Source: Microbulbifer celer (GTDB taxonomy: Bacteria > Pseudomonadota > Gammaproteobacteria > Pseudomonadales > Cellvibrionaceae). From it: 64,000 bases of DNA. This document shows, in pieces, positions 28,666 to 35,644 of the stretch. The position numbers and the translations under genes were made by a program. The notes beneath the pieces were generated by a model. That model did not search any database. It saw only the letters and a list, made by a program, of their open reading frames with translations, and was not told the DNA's origin. Location of the stretch: NCBI RefSeq assembly GCF_020991125.1, contig NZ_CP087715.1, positions 3,587,001 to 3,651,000 of the forward strand, read 5' to 3'. The first letter of the stretch is position 1, and each line of letters begins with the position of its first letter.

Positions 28666-28917
28666 CTAGCACCCACCATCTCCCCCACCTCCACAGTCTC
28701 CGCCACTACCATGTCCGCCGCTATCGCCGCCAAAATACACTCCGCCATTGGTACGTTGGTTCACACCAAATTTCACAATAACCCAAAGAATGCTAGATAT
28801 GAGAAAGCCAGTAAAGATGATTGGGGCGAAAACTGAATTGAGTGAATCATTTGAGGACAGCTCTATAAACTGCCAAGAACCTAGAAGACCCGCCAGGTTA
28901 AATATAAATGACTTCAT
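28666..28917 (-). CDS. Small membrane protein with Gly/Cys-rich tail (cassette)
   Basis: 83 residues. Two hydrophobic segments (about 2-17 and 31-51), then a tail rich in Gly with Asp, Ser, His and Cys (GGDSGGHGSGGDCGGGG and a final GC). Comparable glycine/cysteine tails occur in uncharacterised bacterial membrane proteins. ATG chosen with AAAGGAG upstream; an ATG six codons earlier overlaps the core. Cores match (GTTAAGT). Confidence 0.65.
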   Translation of the reverse strand: MKSFIFNLAGLLGSWQFIELSSNDSLNSVFAPIIFTGFLISSILWVIVKFGVNQRTNGGVYFGGDSGGHGSGGDCGGGGDGGC

Positions 28918-28933
28918 CGGTACTCCTTTACTC

Positions 28934-29050
28934 ACTTAACGCCTTGCTCAGCGGCGGCTTACTTTATGCACTTTTTGCGCAACAGTGGACGCGTAGCGGC
29001 CGCGCAAAAAGTGCATAAAGTAAGACGTCGGCTGCAGCAAATTGTTAGGC
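28934..29050 (-). repeat. attC site (117 bp)
   Basis: Cores ACTTAAC and GTTAGGC; arms CTTACTTTATGCACTTTTTGCG / CGCAAAAAGTGCATAAAGTAAG; centre ACAGTGGACGCGTAGCGG. Confidence 0.9.
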
Positions 29051-29605
29051 TTATTTTTCACTATGCGCCCGCTGCTCTAGCAATTTTTGCAAAGTTCGAC
29101 TAACTATCTTAGATGTAAGTTGATGATCTATTTGACAAGTTGTAAAGCTTGCGCTCATTAATTCAGCAGGATAGCCAATTTCAGAAGTAACTTCTTTACC
29201 TGCTTCTATAAATTCTGAAAGTAAAATATAAGAACGGCCAGAAACTACAGAATCTGCAGACTCAATATTCCTAAAATAAGGAATTTCCTGAATAGTTTTT
29301 GTCTTATCCGCATACTCCATACCTGCTTCAGCGAGATGCTTCAACTCAGACTCACTTAAGTTTTCTATTGAGACTTTATTTAAAAGAAACTCTCCGCGCT
29401 CTTGAATAGCAACTTCTCGCGCTTGGTTTTTCTGCCTCATAAAATTTTTAACATACTCGTAATCCAAAATTTCTACCACTTCTTGACTCTCGATTAAACC
29501 AAAAGGGAAGGCATAAAGTCTCTTGGTACAGTCTCGCCAAATGGTTGTTGTCGCATTCGAGGCGATCGAAACGAGTAATGTAATCGTAAAAACTAAGACT
29601 TTCAT
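29051..29605 (-). CDS. Unknown exported protein (cassette)
   Basis: 184 residues with a signal peptide (MKVLVFTITLLVSIASNA). The mature part is mixed charged and mostly helical, with two cysteines (WRDCTKRLY early, TTCQIDH late) that could form a disulphide. No family recognised. Stop codon lies directly next to the attC core; both cores are GTTAGGC. Confidence 0.7.
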   Translation of the reverse strand: MKVLVFTITLLVSIASNATTTIWRDCTKRLYAFPFGLIESQEVVEILDYEYVKNFMRQKNQAREVAIQERGEFLLNKVSIENLSESELKHLAEAGMEYADKTKTIQEIPYFRNIESADSVVSGRSYILLSEFIEAGKEVTSEIGYPAELMSASFTTCQIDHQLTSKIVSRTLQKLLEQRAHSEK

Positions 29606-29612
29606 CGATAGA

Positions 29613-29731
29613 GCCTAACGCCGCGCACAGGGGCGGCTTACTTTATGCGCGTTTTGCGCGAAAATGGGAGCGCAGCGACCAGCGCAAGACGTGCATAAAG
29701 TAAGCCGTCCCTTTGCTGCGCTTTGTTAGGC
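29613..29731 (-). repeat. attC site (119 bp)
   Basis: Cores GCCTAAC and GTTAGGC, the best match in the array to the RYYYAAC/GTTRRRY consensus. Arms CTTACTTTATGCGCG / CGTGCATAAAGTAAG; centre GAAAATGGGAGCGCAGCGACC. Confidence 0.93.
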
Positions 29732-30103
29732 AGCGGTGCCAGAGTGCGCTGCTATAACCTGCCATTGCCCAGTATCCTTTGACCAAACGCGAGTAAATGT
29801 AAAGTTCCCGCCAGCTGGCTTACCTGAATATGTACCTTCTATATTTGCTTTAACGGATACAACAGCTGTATTTTGGCCACTTAGCAATATCTTTTGATCG
29901 CTTAATTCTATCGATGTTATCTTAAGTGAGCCACTTTCATGCGCCTCTAGATCCATACTTTTATTCAAGCGTTGGCCGAAGTGATTAGTGAAAATTAGGT
30001 TTTCAGCCAAATATTTATTGAGGCTATTTACATCTGAAGAAAGCATTGCTACGCGAAGATTTTCCTCTTCCTTCATTACTTCCGCTTCTAGAATTTCGCT
30101 CAT
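29726..30103 (-). CDS. NTF2-like / DUF4440 protein (cassette)
   Basis: 125 residues of the NTF2-like (DUF4440, SnoaL-like) fold: LRVAMLSSDVNSLNKYLAENLIF helix-strand at the N-terminus and TFTRVWSKDTGQWQVIAAHS at the C-terminus, typical of the family. Such proteins bind small molecules or isomerise them; the substrate cannot be inferred. Stop TAA is in the attC core; both cores are GTTAGGC. Confidence 0.85.
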   Translation of the reverse strand: MSEILEAEVMKEEENLRVAMLSSDVNSLNKYLAENLIFTNHFGQRLNKSMDLEAHESGSLKITSIELSDQKILLSGQNTAVVSVKANIEGTYSGKPAGGNFTFTRVWSKDTGQWQVIAAHSGTAA

Positions 30104-30122
30104 AAAATCATTCCTTGATTCT

Positions 30123-30194
30123 GCCTAACGCCCGCAGCACGGGCAAAATTGGAGCGCAGCGGAAATTTTGTCCCAGTGCCTGCGATTGTTATGC
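30123..30194 (-). repeat. attC site (short, 72 bp)
   Basis: Cores GCCTAAC and GTTATGC with compact arms GGGCAAAATTGGAGCGCAGCGG / AAATTTTGTCCC. Much shorter than its neighbours. Confidence 0.85.
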
Positions 30195-30659
30195 ATCATC
30201 TGCCTCGTGCTTGGCCTGCCAGAAAGATATCTGATAGTCCATCAGGTCATCTTCATTGTCTGGTACGTAGAACTCCACTATGCACGGCTTTTCAGGAAAG
30301 AGCGCTCTGAGTTTCAGCTCATAGATTTCCTTGAGAGTCTTGCCGATGACGAGCAGCTTGTCCTTCGCAATGTCGGTGCAGCCGTAGTGCTGGATATCTG
30401 CTATATGCAGATGGTTGATCACCCACTCTACGGACTTTGGCGTACTACCTTTCTGCGACTCGAACCCTCGGACAGAGTCTTTGGAGAATCCCTCCGTGAA
30501 TATGTAGTCCTCGAACTCGACGAAATTTGGCCAAAATATGGATGCGTAACCTACAGCGAGCTTAAAGTTGCCTTCACAGCCTACCCATGACTCAAGGTCA
30601 ATTCCTTTCCCACTATTCCATGCCGCCAATTCGTCTTTCATGCTTTCTGGTATTTCCAT
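30189..30659 (-). CDS. Unknown soluble protein (cassette)
   Basis: 156 residues, no signal or TM. Contains a conserved-looking block LESWVGCEGNFKLAVGYASI followed by FWPNFVEFEDYIF, and later IADIQHYGCTDI. This reads like a family found in environmental cassettes but I cannot name it or give a function. Stop TAA is in the attC core; both cores are GTTATGC. Confidence 0.68.
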   Translation of the reverse strand: MEIPESMKDELAAWNSGKGIDLESWVGCEGNFKLAVGYASIFWPNFVEFEDYIFTEGFSKDSVRGFESQKGSTPKSVEWVINHLHIADIQHYGCTDIAKDKLLVIGKTLKEIYELKLRALFPEKPCIVEFYVPDNEDDLMDYQISFWQAKHEADDA

Positions 30660-30669
30660 GATCCCTCAT

Positions 30670-30813
30670 GCATAACGCCCGCAACAGGGGCGACCAATGC
30701 TATGCACGTTTTGTGCGAAACTGGGAGCGCAGCGACCCGCACAAAATGTGCATAGCGTTGGGCGTCCCGCGGAGGCCCGAAGGGCCGGAGCTTACTGCTT
30801 GCGCTTGTTAAGT
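30670..30813 (-). repeat. attC site (144 bp, long type)
   Basis: Cores GCATAAC and GTTAAGT. Long type with CAATGCTATGCACGTTTTGTG / CACAAAATGTGCATAGCGTTG arms and an extra CGCGGAGGCCCGAAGGGCCGGAGC hairpin. Nearly identical to 32973-33116. Confidence 0.9.
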
Positions 30814-31187
30814 TTTGGGTGTACCTGGGACTCATCATACTGCCTGTTGAAGCAATCCTGAAACTGGCTGTACTCAATCCCCTCTGTTTTAAGAAGCTCC
30901 ATCATTGAACACTGTGTATATAGAGTGGCAGCCTTCTCAATCTCATTTGCTGATGATTTGCTTGATAGATTAGAAAGCTCGTTTTCAACACAAGATTTAG
31001 AGCTTCTTACCACGTAATCTATACACTGCTTAGACTCAAACTCAATTCCTGGCTTTATACATGCCAAGAAATTTTTATTTCCTTCGCAGAAGTAACTTGC
31101 AGATTTCTCAGTTACTACATTTATCTCTACTGCCGTAGAGGTTAAGGGAATTGCTATCATGAGAATCAGTATATTTACGAACTTCAT
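30792..31187 (-). CDS. Unknown exported cysteine-containing protein (cassette)
   Basis: 131 residues. Signal peptide MKFVNILILMIAIPLTSTA, then a mature helical part with six cysteines (FCEGN, ACIKPG, QCIDYV, SCVENE, QCSMME, DCFNRQ) at spacings that could form three disulphides. The C-terminus is basic and extends into the attC interior (stop at 30792), unlike the other cassettes where the stop is in the core. Confidence 0.7.
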   Translation of the reverse strand: MKFVNILILMIAIPLTSTAVEINVVTEKSASYFCEGNKNFLACIKPGIEFESKQCIDYVVRSSKSCVENELSNLSSKSSANEIEKAATLYTQCSMMELLKTEGIEYSQFQDCFNRQYDESQVHPKLNKRKQ

Positions 31188-31202
31188 ATTTACCTCGTGG
31201 AA

Positions 31203-31319
31203 ACTTAACGCCGCAATCAGTCGCGGCTTACTTTGTGCGCTTTTTGCACGAAAATGGGAGCGCAGCGACCGTGCAAAAAGTGCACAAAGTAAGCCGTCGG
31301 CTGCATTGCTTTGTTAGCA
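31203..31319 (-). repeat. attC site (117 bp)
   Basis: Cores ACTTAAC and GTTAGCA; arms CTTACTTTGTGCGCTTTTTGCACG / CGTGCAAAAAGTGCACAAAGTAAG. Confidence 0.9.
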
Positions 31320-31769
31320 CTGACGCTGCCTATTTTCTTTGTTTAAGTCTTTGATGCCCGGAGCATTAGCCACAAGCTTTTTTCCTAAAGCATTGGGTAA
31401 TCCGATGAATAGGGTTGCACTACTATCCCAGCATACAATTTCAAACTGGGAATCTTGAAGCTGTTTTTCTGGCTCCCCTTCCCAGAACTCGGGATTTCCA
31501 TCTGCAAATGGTTTGTCTGTGGTAAATGGCTCAGTTCCTTTTGGAAATGCTGAAAGTACAGACCAAACAAACTGATAGTCAAATTCTTTAAGCTTTGCGG
31601 TTAGCTCTTCACCAAGCACCCATGAGGGATCATCCAGCTCTGGCCAAGCTCCTTCTATATCGGAGATATGCCAATCATAATTTTTTAGATCGATTTCAAG
31701 CCAACGAGCCACATCAGTCATGCTCGTATAGAAATCAACTTCCGATGTGTTTTCCTGTATGTAGTTCAT
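31314..31769 (-). CDS. Unknown soluble acidic protein (cassette)
   Basis: 151 residues, acidic and aromatic-rich, no signal or TM. Contains VARWLEIDLKNYDWHISDIEG, DDPSWVLGEEL and FADGNPEFWEGEPEKQLQDS. The mix of Trp and acidic residues suggests a protein-binding role such as immunity proteins have, but that is a guess; no family is recognised. Stop TAA is in the attC core; both cores are GTTAGCA. Confidence 0.68.
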   Translation of the reverse strand: MNYIQENTSEVDFYTSMTDVARWLEIDLKNYDWHISDIEGAWPELDDPSWVLGEELTAKLKEFDYQFVWSVLSAFPKGTEPFTTDKPFADGNPEFWEGEPEKQLQDSQFEIVCWDSSATLFIGLPNALGKKLVANAPGIKDLNKENRQRQC

Positions 31770-31782
31770 GGTTCGTTTTGAG

Positions 31783-31902
31783 TGCTAACGCCCAGCGCAG
31801 GCGCAGCCAGCGCGGAGCGCATTTTGTGTTAATGTTTGAGCGCCAGCGAGTAACACAAAAGGTGCGTAGCGTTGACTGTCGCTCTGCCGCTGTTTGTTAA
31901 GC
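31783..31902 (-). repeat. attC site (120 bp, CAGCGCAGGC type)
   Basis: Cores TGCTAAC and GTTAAGC. Interior nearly identical to 27960 and 28541 although these sites are not neighbours. Confidence 0.9.
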
Positions 31903-32478
31903 ACGGTGACGGTACTCCACCTTGGTCCCCACAATGTGGTCATGGGCGCATCGCTTATCTTTTCTAAAAATTAACAACTTATTGATTAAGTCCAATGGGG
32001 AAAGGATTGCAAAAATTATTTTTACCACTGGCCGATATAGGATTAGTGTATTGAACTTGGGGATTTCTCCCTCTGAATCTCTGATTGAAATTCCGACTAA
32101 TTTTTTTCCAATCGTTTGGCCATAATCGATCAAAAGATAGCCGTTAAGAACTAAAAATACTAAATAGCTATAAATTAACGCAAAGACAGGGTATAGAATT
32201 GGGTTGCTCTCTGCATATTGTGGTCCGAAAAAAATTGCAACAGGAATAAATGAGAGCGCAATAATGGTTCCATCAATAATTGCCGCCAGCAATCGTTCAC
32301 CTCTACCCGCAACTCCAACTTTTGGAACAGGAATCTCTTCTGGGTGGGATAACTTTCTTTGATTTATACAATCTAGAATGAATTTGGCTCTGTCGGGGTA
32401 AGACTTTTTATTTACACCAAAGTACGCTTCATTCAGTTCTTGCAAATTGTAACTTTTAAAATCTGGACAATTGTTCAT
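31897..32478 (-). CDS. RDD family membrane protein with N-terminal YNLQEL...YPDRAK module (cassette)
   Basis: 193 residues. The first ~40 (FKSYNLQELNEAYFGVN, YPDRAKFILDCI) repeat the module of the 24770 gene. An RDD domain follows: VAGRGERLLAAIIDGTIIAL, a second TM pair, and DYGQTIGKKLVGISI, typical of the family. About four TM segments. RDD proteins are poorly characterised; some act in sodium/proton exchange. Stop TAA is in the attC core; both cores are GTTAAGC. Confidence 0.85.
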   Translation of the reverse strand: MNNCPDFKSYNLQELNEAYFGVNKKSYPDRAKFILDCINQRKLSHPEEIPVPKVGVAGRGERLLAAIIDGTIIALSFIPVAIFFGPQYAESNPILYPVFALIYSYLVFLVLNGYLLIDYGQTIGKKLVGISIRDSEGEIPKFNTLILYRPVVKIIFAILSPLDLINKLLIFRKDKRCAHDHIVGTKVEYRHRA

Positions 32479-32496
32479 TGCTACCTACTAATTATT

Positions 32497-32615
32497 GCTT
32501 AACGCCGAGCTCTGGGGCAGCCTGCTTTATGCGGCTTTTATGCGAAAATGCGAGCGTAGCGAGCCGCATAAAAGGTGCATAAAGTAGGCTGTCCCTCAGC
32601 AGCGAATTGTTAGTT
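32497..32615 (-). repeat. attC site (119 bp)
   Basis: Cores GCTTAAC and GTTAGTT; same type as 25202-25320 (GAGCTCTGGGGCAG, GAAAATGCGAGCG, TCCCTCAGCAGCGAATT). Both sites serve cassettes neighbouring the YxLQEL-module genes. Confidence 0.9.
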
Positions 32616-32620
32616 GCTGG

Positions 32621-32968
32621 CTACCTGAACTGTGCTTCGTAGGCAGCAACATGTGCAGGAAACAATTGATTGTATACCGAGCTATCTATGCCGAGAACAT
32701 TGACATATATGGATAACTCGCCCATATCTTTGGAGTAATCTTCAATCCCTATACCGCCGCTCGGCTCGAGAGTTACCCCAGATTCTGAAATCACAGTTAA
32801 CTTCAGCTCCGAAATTCTTTGGAAATCTTGGGTACAGAAGAGCTCTTGATATTTAAAGTAGTGTTCATTGGGGATTAACTCACCGAAAGCTACCCCCATC
32901 GGAGGATCTCCATTCTCCAAAAGAGTTTCTCCTAATAATTCATTTCTTGCGAATAGCTTAAATTTCAT
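32621..32968 (-). CDS. Unknown beta-rich soluble protein (cassette)
   Basis: 115 residues, no signal or TM. MKFKLFARNELLGETLLENG, then PPMGVAFGELIP and LEPSGGIGIEDYS suggest a small beta-sandwich-like protein; not recognised. The start codon lies only a few nucleotides after the cassette core (GTTAGTTGC), so ribosome binding would depend on the attC-proximal sequence. Both cores are GTTAGTT. Confidence 0.68.
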   Translation of the reverse strand: MKFKLFARNELLGETLLENGDPPMGVAFGELIPNEHYFKYQELFCTQDFQRISELKLTVISESGVTLEPSGGIGIEDYSKDMGELSIYVNVLGIDSSVYNQLFPAHVAAYEAQFR

Positions 32969-32972
32969 GTGC

Positions 32973-33116
32973 AACTAACGCCCGCAACAGGGGCGACCAA
33001 TGCTATGCACATTTTGTGCGAAATTGGGAGCGCAGCGACCCGCACAAAATGTGCATAGCGTTGGGCGTCCCGCGGAGGCCCGAAGGGCCGGAGCATCCTG
33101 CTTGCGTTTGTTAAGC
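32973..33116 (-). repeat. attC site (144 bp, long type)
   Basis: Cores AACTAAC and GTTAAGC; nearly identical interior to 30670-30813, including the extra CGGAGGCCCGAAGGGCCGGAG hairpin. Confidence 0.9.
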
Positions 33117-33121
33117 ATTTA

Positions 33122-33460
33122 CTAGGTGCCAGGGTCGATAGCAGTTATGTTTTCAGCACTTTTTAGAATTTTTTCCAGCTGCTTTGAATCTAAGCCTTTT
33201 GCGTGAATCACTTTTTTGTCTTTTGTTTGGATGATAATTTCACGGCTATTTTTAACCTTTAAGAACGCAATTATGACAGATGCCAACGATACCCACATGG
33301 ACGCGTTTACGATTACATCGATTGCTCCCGAGGACGCCATAACTGCGCCAGAGCGATTCTCTGTAATTCTGTATTTGACATTATTCTCGTTGAGCAGAGT
33401 AAGGATTGGACCAAAGCTCTTTTTGAATACATTTATTGGCACACATTCAATGGTTTCCAT
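33122..33460 (-). CDS. Small membrane protein resembling EACC1-type conflict-system components (cassette)
   Basis: 112 residues: a soluble N-terminal half (FGPILTLLNENNVKYRI), a TM helix (about residues 49-68, IVNASMWVSLASVIIAFLK), and a small beta-helix tail (REIIIQTKDKKVIHAKGLD, then QLEKILKS). The order short N-domain, TM, basic residue, two strands and a helix is like effector-associated constant component 1 (EACC1) proteins of predicted conflict systems, but no partner genes are present. Family assignment is tentative. Both cores are GTTAAGC. Confidence 0.6.
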   Translation of the reverse strand: METIECVPINVFKKSFGPILTLLNENNVKYRITENRSGAVMASSGAIDVIVNASMWVSLASVIIAFLKVKNSREIIIQTKDKKVIHAKGLDSKQLEKILKSAENITAIDPGT

Positions 33461-33478
33461 CAGTACTCTCCTTCAGAT

Positions 33479-33595
33479 GCTTAACGCCGCAATCAGCCGC
33501 GGCTTACTTTGTGTGCTTTTTGCACGATAATGGGAGCGCAGCGACCGTGCAAAAGGTGCACAAAGTAAGACGTCGGCTGCATTGCTTGGTTATGC
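33479..33595 (-). repeat. attC site (117 bp)
   Basis: Cores GCTTAAC and GTTATGC; arms CTTACTTTGTGTGCTTTTTGCACG / CGTGCAAAAGGTGCACAAAGTAAG. Confidence 0.9.
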
Positions 33596-34093
33596 CGGAC
33601 CAGGGCTACTGAGGTCCACCGGATAACCCGAGAGTATTTCAACATACTCGCTCTCTGCGCCTAATTTTACGAAAATTGAAATGCGAGCCTCTTTTACACC
33701 CGGACCCGGCTTTTCAAACTTGCTGCTTATATTTAGATCAAAGTTTCTAGAATGAGGATTTCTTTCAAGATAGCTCTTAAACAACGCGTAATCCCGCAAG
33801 CCTTGATCGGACAACTTTAATTCATAGATATTAGTATTTCCGATTTTCTCTTTTTCCTCATAAATTAGAGGAAACGAGAAAGCTCCATCTGGAAACGATA
33901 ATTCAAGGCTGTTACCTATTTCAGACAACTCAAGTCCACCATCAACCTTAGCCCGAGCTTTAATTTCCACAGCATCGACATAGCGCAACTCTTCAATACT
34001 AAAGGAACGATACTCCAAAATTGTAGACAGGGGAACGTGTGCGCACGCTCCCAGAAATACAGTGATTGCCGCAACCAATATAATTTTTTTCAT
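33590..34093 (-). CDS. Unknown lipoprotein (cassette)
   Basis: 167 residues with a lipoprotein signal: MKKIILVAAITVFLGAC, lipobox LGAC, cysteine at 17, followed by AHVPLS. The mature part is beta-rich (LELSFPDGAFSFPLIYEE, FDLNISSKFEKPGPGVKEA). Residues after the cysteine do not include the Asp that signals inner-membrane retention, so an outer-membrane location is likely. Stop TAA is in the attC core; both cores are GTTATGC. Confidence 0.78.
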   Translation of the reverse strand: MKKIILVAAITVFLGACAHVPLSTILEYRSFSIEELRYVDAVEIKARAKVDGGLELSEIGNSLELSFPDGAFSFPLIYEEKEKIGNTNIYELKLSDQGLRDYALFKSYLERNPHSRNFDLNISSKFEKPGPGVKEARISIFVKLGAESEYVEILSGYPVDLSSPGPA

Positions 34094-34103
34094 AACTCTC
34101 TTG

Positions 34104-34222
34104 GCATAACGCCGCGCTCAGCCGCAGCTTACTTTGGGCGCTTTGTTGCGCGAAAATAGGAGCGTAGCGACTGCGCAACAAAGTGCCCAAAGTAAGATGT
34201 CGGTTGCAGCGCCTGGTTATGG
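34104..34222 (-). repeat. attC site (119 bp)
   Basis: Cores GCATAAC and GTTATGG; arms CTTACTTTGGGCGCTTTGTTGCGCG / CGCAACAAAGTGCCCAAAGTAAG. Confidence 0.9.
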
Positions 34223-34487
34223 CTGACGCGCTCCGAGGTACCTACGGGCACCGAATGCGCCGAAGCTCCTTAAAATGAGGAAAGAACTTCCAGCTTCCCC
34301 CAACCAATTATTCTCTTACTGGCACTCCACGTTACTGCAGCGGAGTTGCCGCGGTTCCTACGGACTTAAACGAAAGCACTAGGAACGAAACTGCTTGATT
34401 TTATCATGACAAATAGCCAAATACTGCGAGCCAAAGCAGTGCTCATAATTACACGCTGGTACAGACAACCATTTTTACGGGCCGGCA
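34223..34487 (-). other. Gene-less integron cassette 1 (about 265 bp body)
   Basis: Bounded by matching cores: GTTATGG at 34216 and CCATAAC at 34488. No reading frame of useful length with a start and ribosome-binding site is found on either strand. It may hold a promoter, a small RNA, or a decayed gene. Contains CGAGGTACCTACGGGCACCG and GCGGTTCCTACGGACTTAAACG, which share a short CCTACGG motif. Confidence 0.7.
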
Positions 34488-34604
34488 CCATAACGCCGCG
34501 CTCAGGGGCGGCTTACGCTGTGCGCATTTTGCGCGAAAATGGGAGCGTAGCGACCGCGCAAAAGGTGCACAGCGTAAGACGTCCCCTGCAGCGCTTTGTT
34601 AGCG
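34488..34604 (-). repeat. attC site (117 bp)
   Basis: Cores CCATAAC and GTTAGCG; arms CTTACGCTGTGCGCATTTTGCGCG / CGCGCAAAAGGTGCACAGCGTAAG. Confidence 0.9.
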
Positions 34605-34897
34605 CGATGACGCAATGACAAACTTCGCTACATGTGCGAACTGGCCGCAACCACTTAACCCAACCGAATTACGCAGCGGGCCCAGCTTGGAATGCAAGCT
34701 TTCCGCAACCGCCGCACCGAACCTGGCAATGACTCTCAGAGCCGCTTCCAGAAAATGCTTTTAGAATCTATACCACCGAATTCTAAACGAACACATTTTG
34801 TACCAGCGTTTCAGCGATTTTACTTTGAAGCGCTGAACTTTCTGATCATTGCCGACCGCTCATTTTCTTTTTTAAAAGCGGCGACACTCATAAAAAA
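34605..34897 (-). other. Gene-less integron cassette 2 (about 293 bp body)
   Basis: Bounded by matching cores GTTAGCG (34598) and CGCTAAC (34898). The only open frame of note is on the plus strand (34692-34949) and runs into the next attC, so I do not accept it. On the cassette strand the 5' part is AT-rich (AAAAAAGAAAATGAGCGG), which could suit a promoter, but no hexamers are convincing. Confidence 0.65.
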
Positions 34898-35014
34898 CGC
34901 TAACGCCGCAATCAGCCGCGGCCAAGTTTGGGCGCTTTTTGCGCAATAATGGGAGCGCAGCGACCGCGCAAAAAGTGCGCAAAGTTGGCCGTCGGCTGCA
35001 TTGCCTGGTTAACA
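34898..35014 (-). repeat. attC site (117 bp)
   Basis: Cores CGCTAAC and GTTAACA; arms CCAAGTTTGGGCGCTTTTTGCGC / GCGCAAAAAGTGCGCAAAGTTGG. Confidence 0.9.
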
Positions 35015-35533
35015 AGCTTCCTCAAGCTGCGGACTTTCAGAACCCCACTGATAGATCTTTTTACCATTGTCTAGCGTCATATAAAATGGTGGAAATACTA
35101 CGAAGCTTAGCATGAATATGTAGAAATGATTGCCATCGAATATCTGAGAAGCTAATACCAAACCGATTCCGATTAATGCGGCCGATAAACATAGACGGAT
35201 TAAAAAATTTGCAACAATGATGCATGGATACTTAGACACGGCTAATGCGATATCTCTATCTTCTATAGTGGATAGTATTTCCACAGCTTTGTGAGAGAAG
35301 TTCCATGCAGCTATCCCCATTCCCATGTATAACACAAGTAAAAACGCCCTCAGAGACTCGACCGTATTAAACTCGAGGTTGAGTATTGGCAATTGGGGGA
35401 GTTTTTCAGGGTCAGCTGTACCAGATAGGTAGTAGAAAACTCCGGAAATTATTAATCCAGTAAAAACGGCTCTCTGACAGAGCTTCAATGATTCCCTGAA
35501 ATTCAAAATTTTTATTTCTACTAACGGAGTCAA
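35009..35533 (-). CDS. Unknown polytopic membrane protein (cassette)
   Basis: 174 residues with about four TM helices (near residues 22-38, 64-82, 105-130 and 138-160 by eye). Not recognised. Start is uncertain: I chose a TTG with AGGA upstream, inside the cassette and before LTPLVEIKIL; the longer open frame is a translation of the neighbouring attC. The TAA stop is in the attC core; both cores are GTTAACA. Confidence 0.62.
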   Translation of the reverse strand: MTPLVEIKILNFRESLKLCQRAVFTGLIISGVFYYLSGTADPEKLPQLPILNLEFNTVESLRAFLLVLYMGMGIAAWNFSHKAVEILSTIEDRDIALAVSKYPCIIVANFLIRLCLSAALIGIGLVLASQIFDGNHFYIFMLSFVVFPPFYMTLDNGKKIYQWGSESPQLEEAC

Positions 35534-35548
35534 TTCTGCGATCCTGAT

Positions 35549-35633
35549 TGTTAACGCCGCTAAGCACGCGCGGCTGCGAAATGGAGGCGAAGCCGCAATG
35601 TAGTAGACGTCGCCGTGACTGGCATGGTTAGGG
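35549..35633 (-). repeat. attC site (short, 85 bp)
   Basis: Cores TGTTAAC and GTTAGGG; interior GCCGCTAAGCACGCGCGGC...ATGGAGGCGAAGCCG...GTCGCCGTGACTGGCATG. The GTTAGGG core is repeated at 36273-36280 in front of the first cassette gene. Confidence 0.85.
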
Positions 35634-35644
35634 CTTTTCAGCAT

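Noticed and set aside
34692-34949. 85-codon plus-strand ORF in gene-less cassette 2
   Set aside because: It reads through into the attC site, so its last part is a translation of the recombination site; no ribosome-binding site and opposite to cassette polarity.
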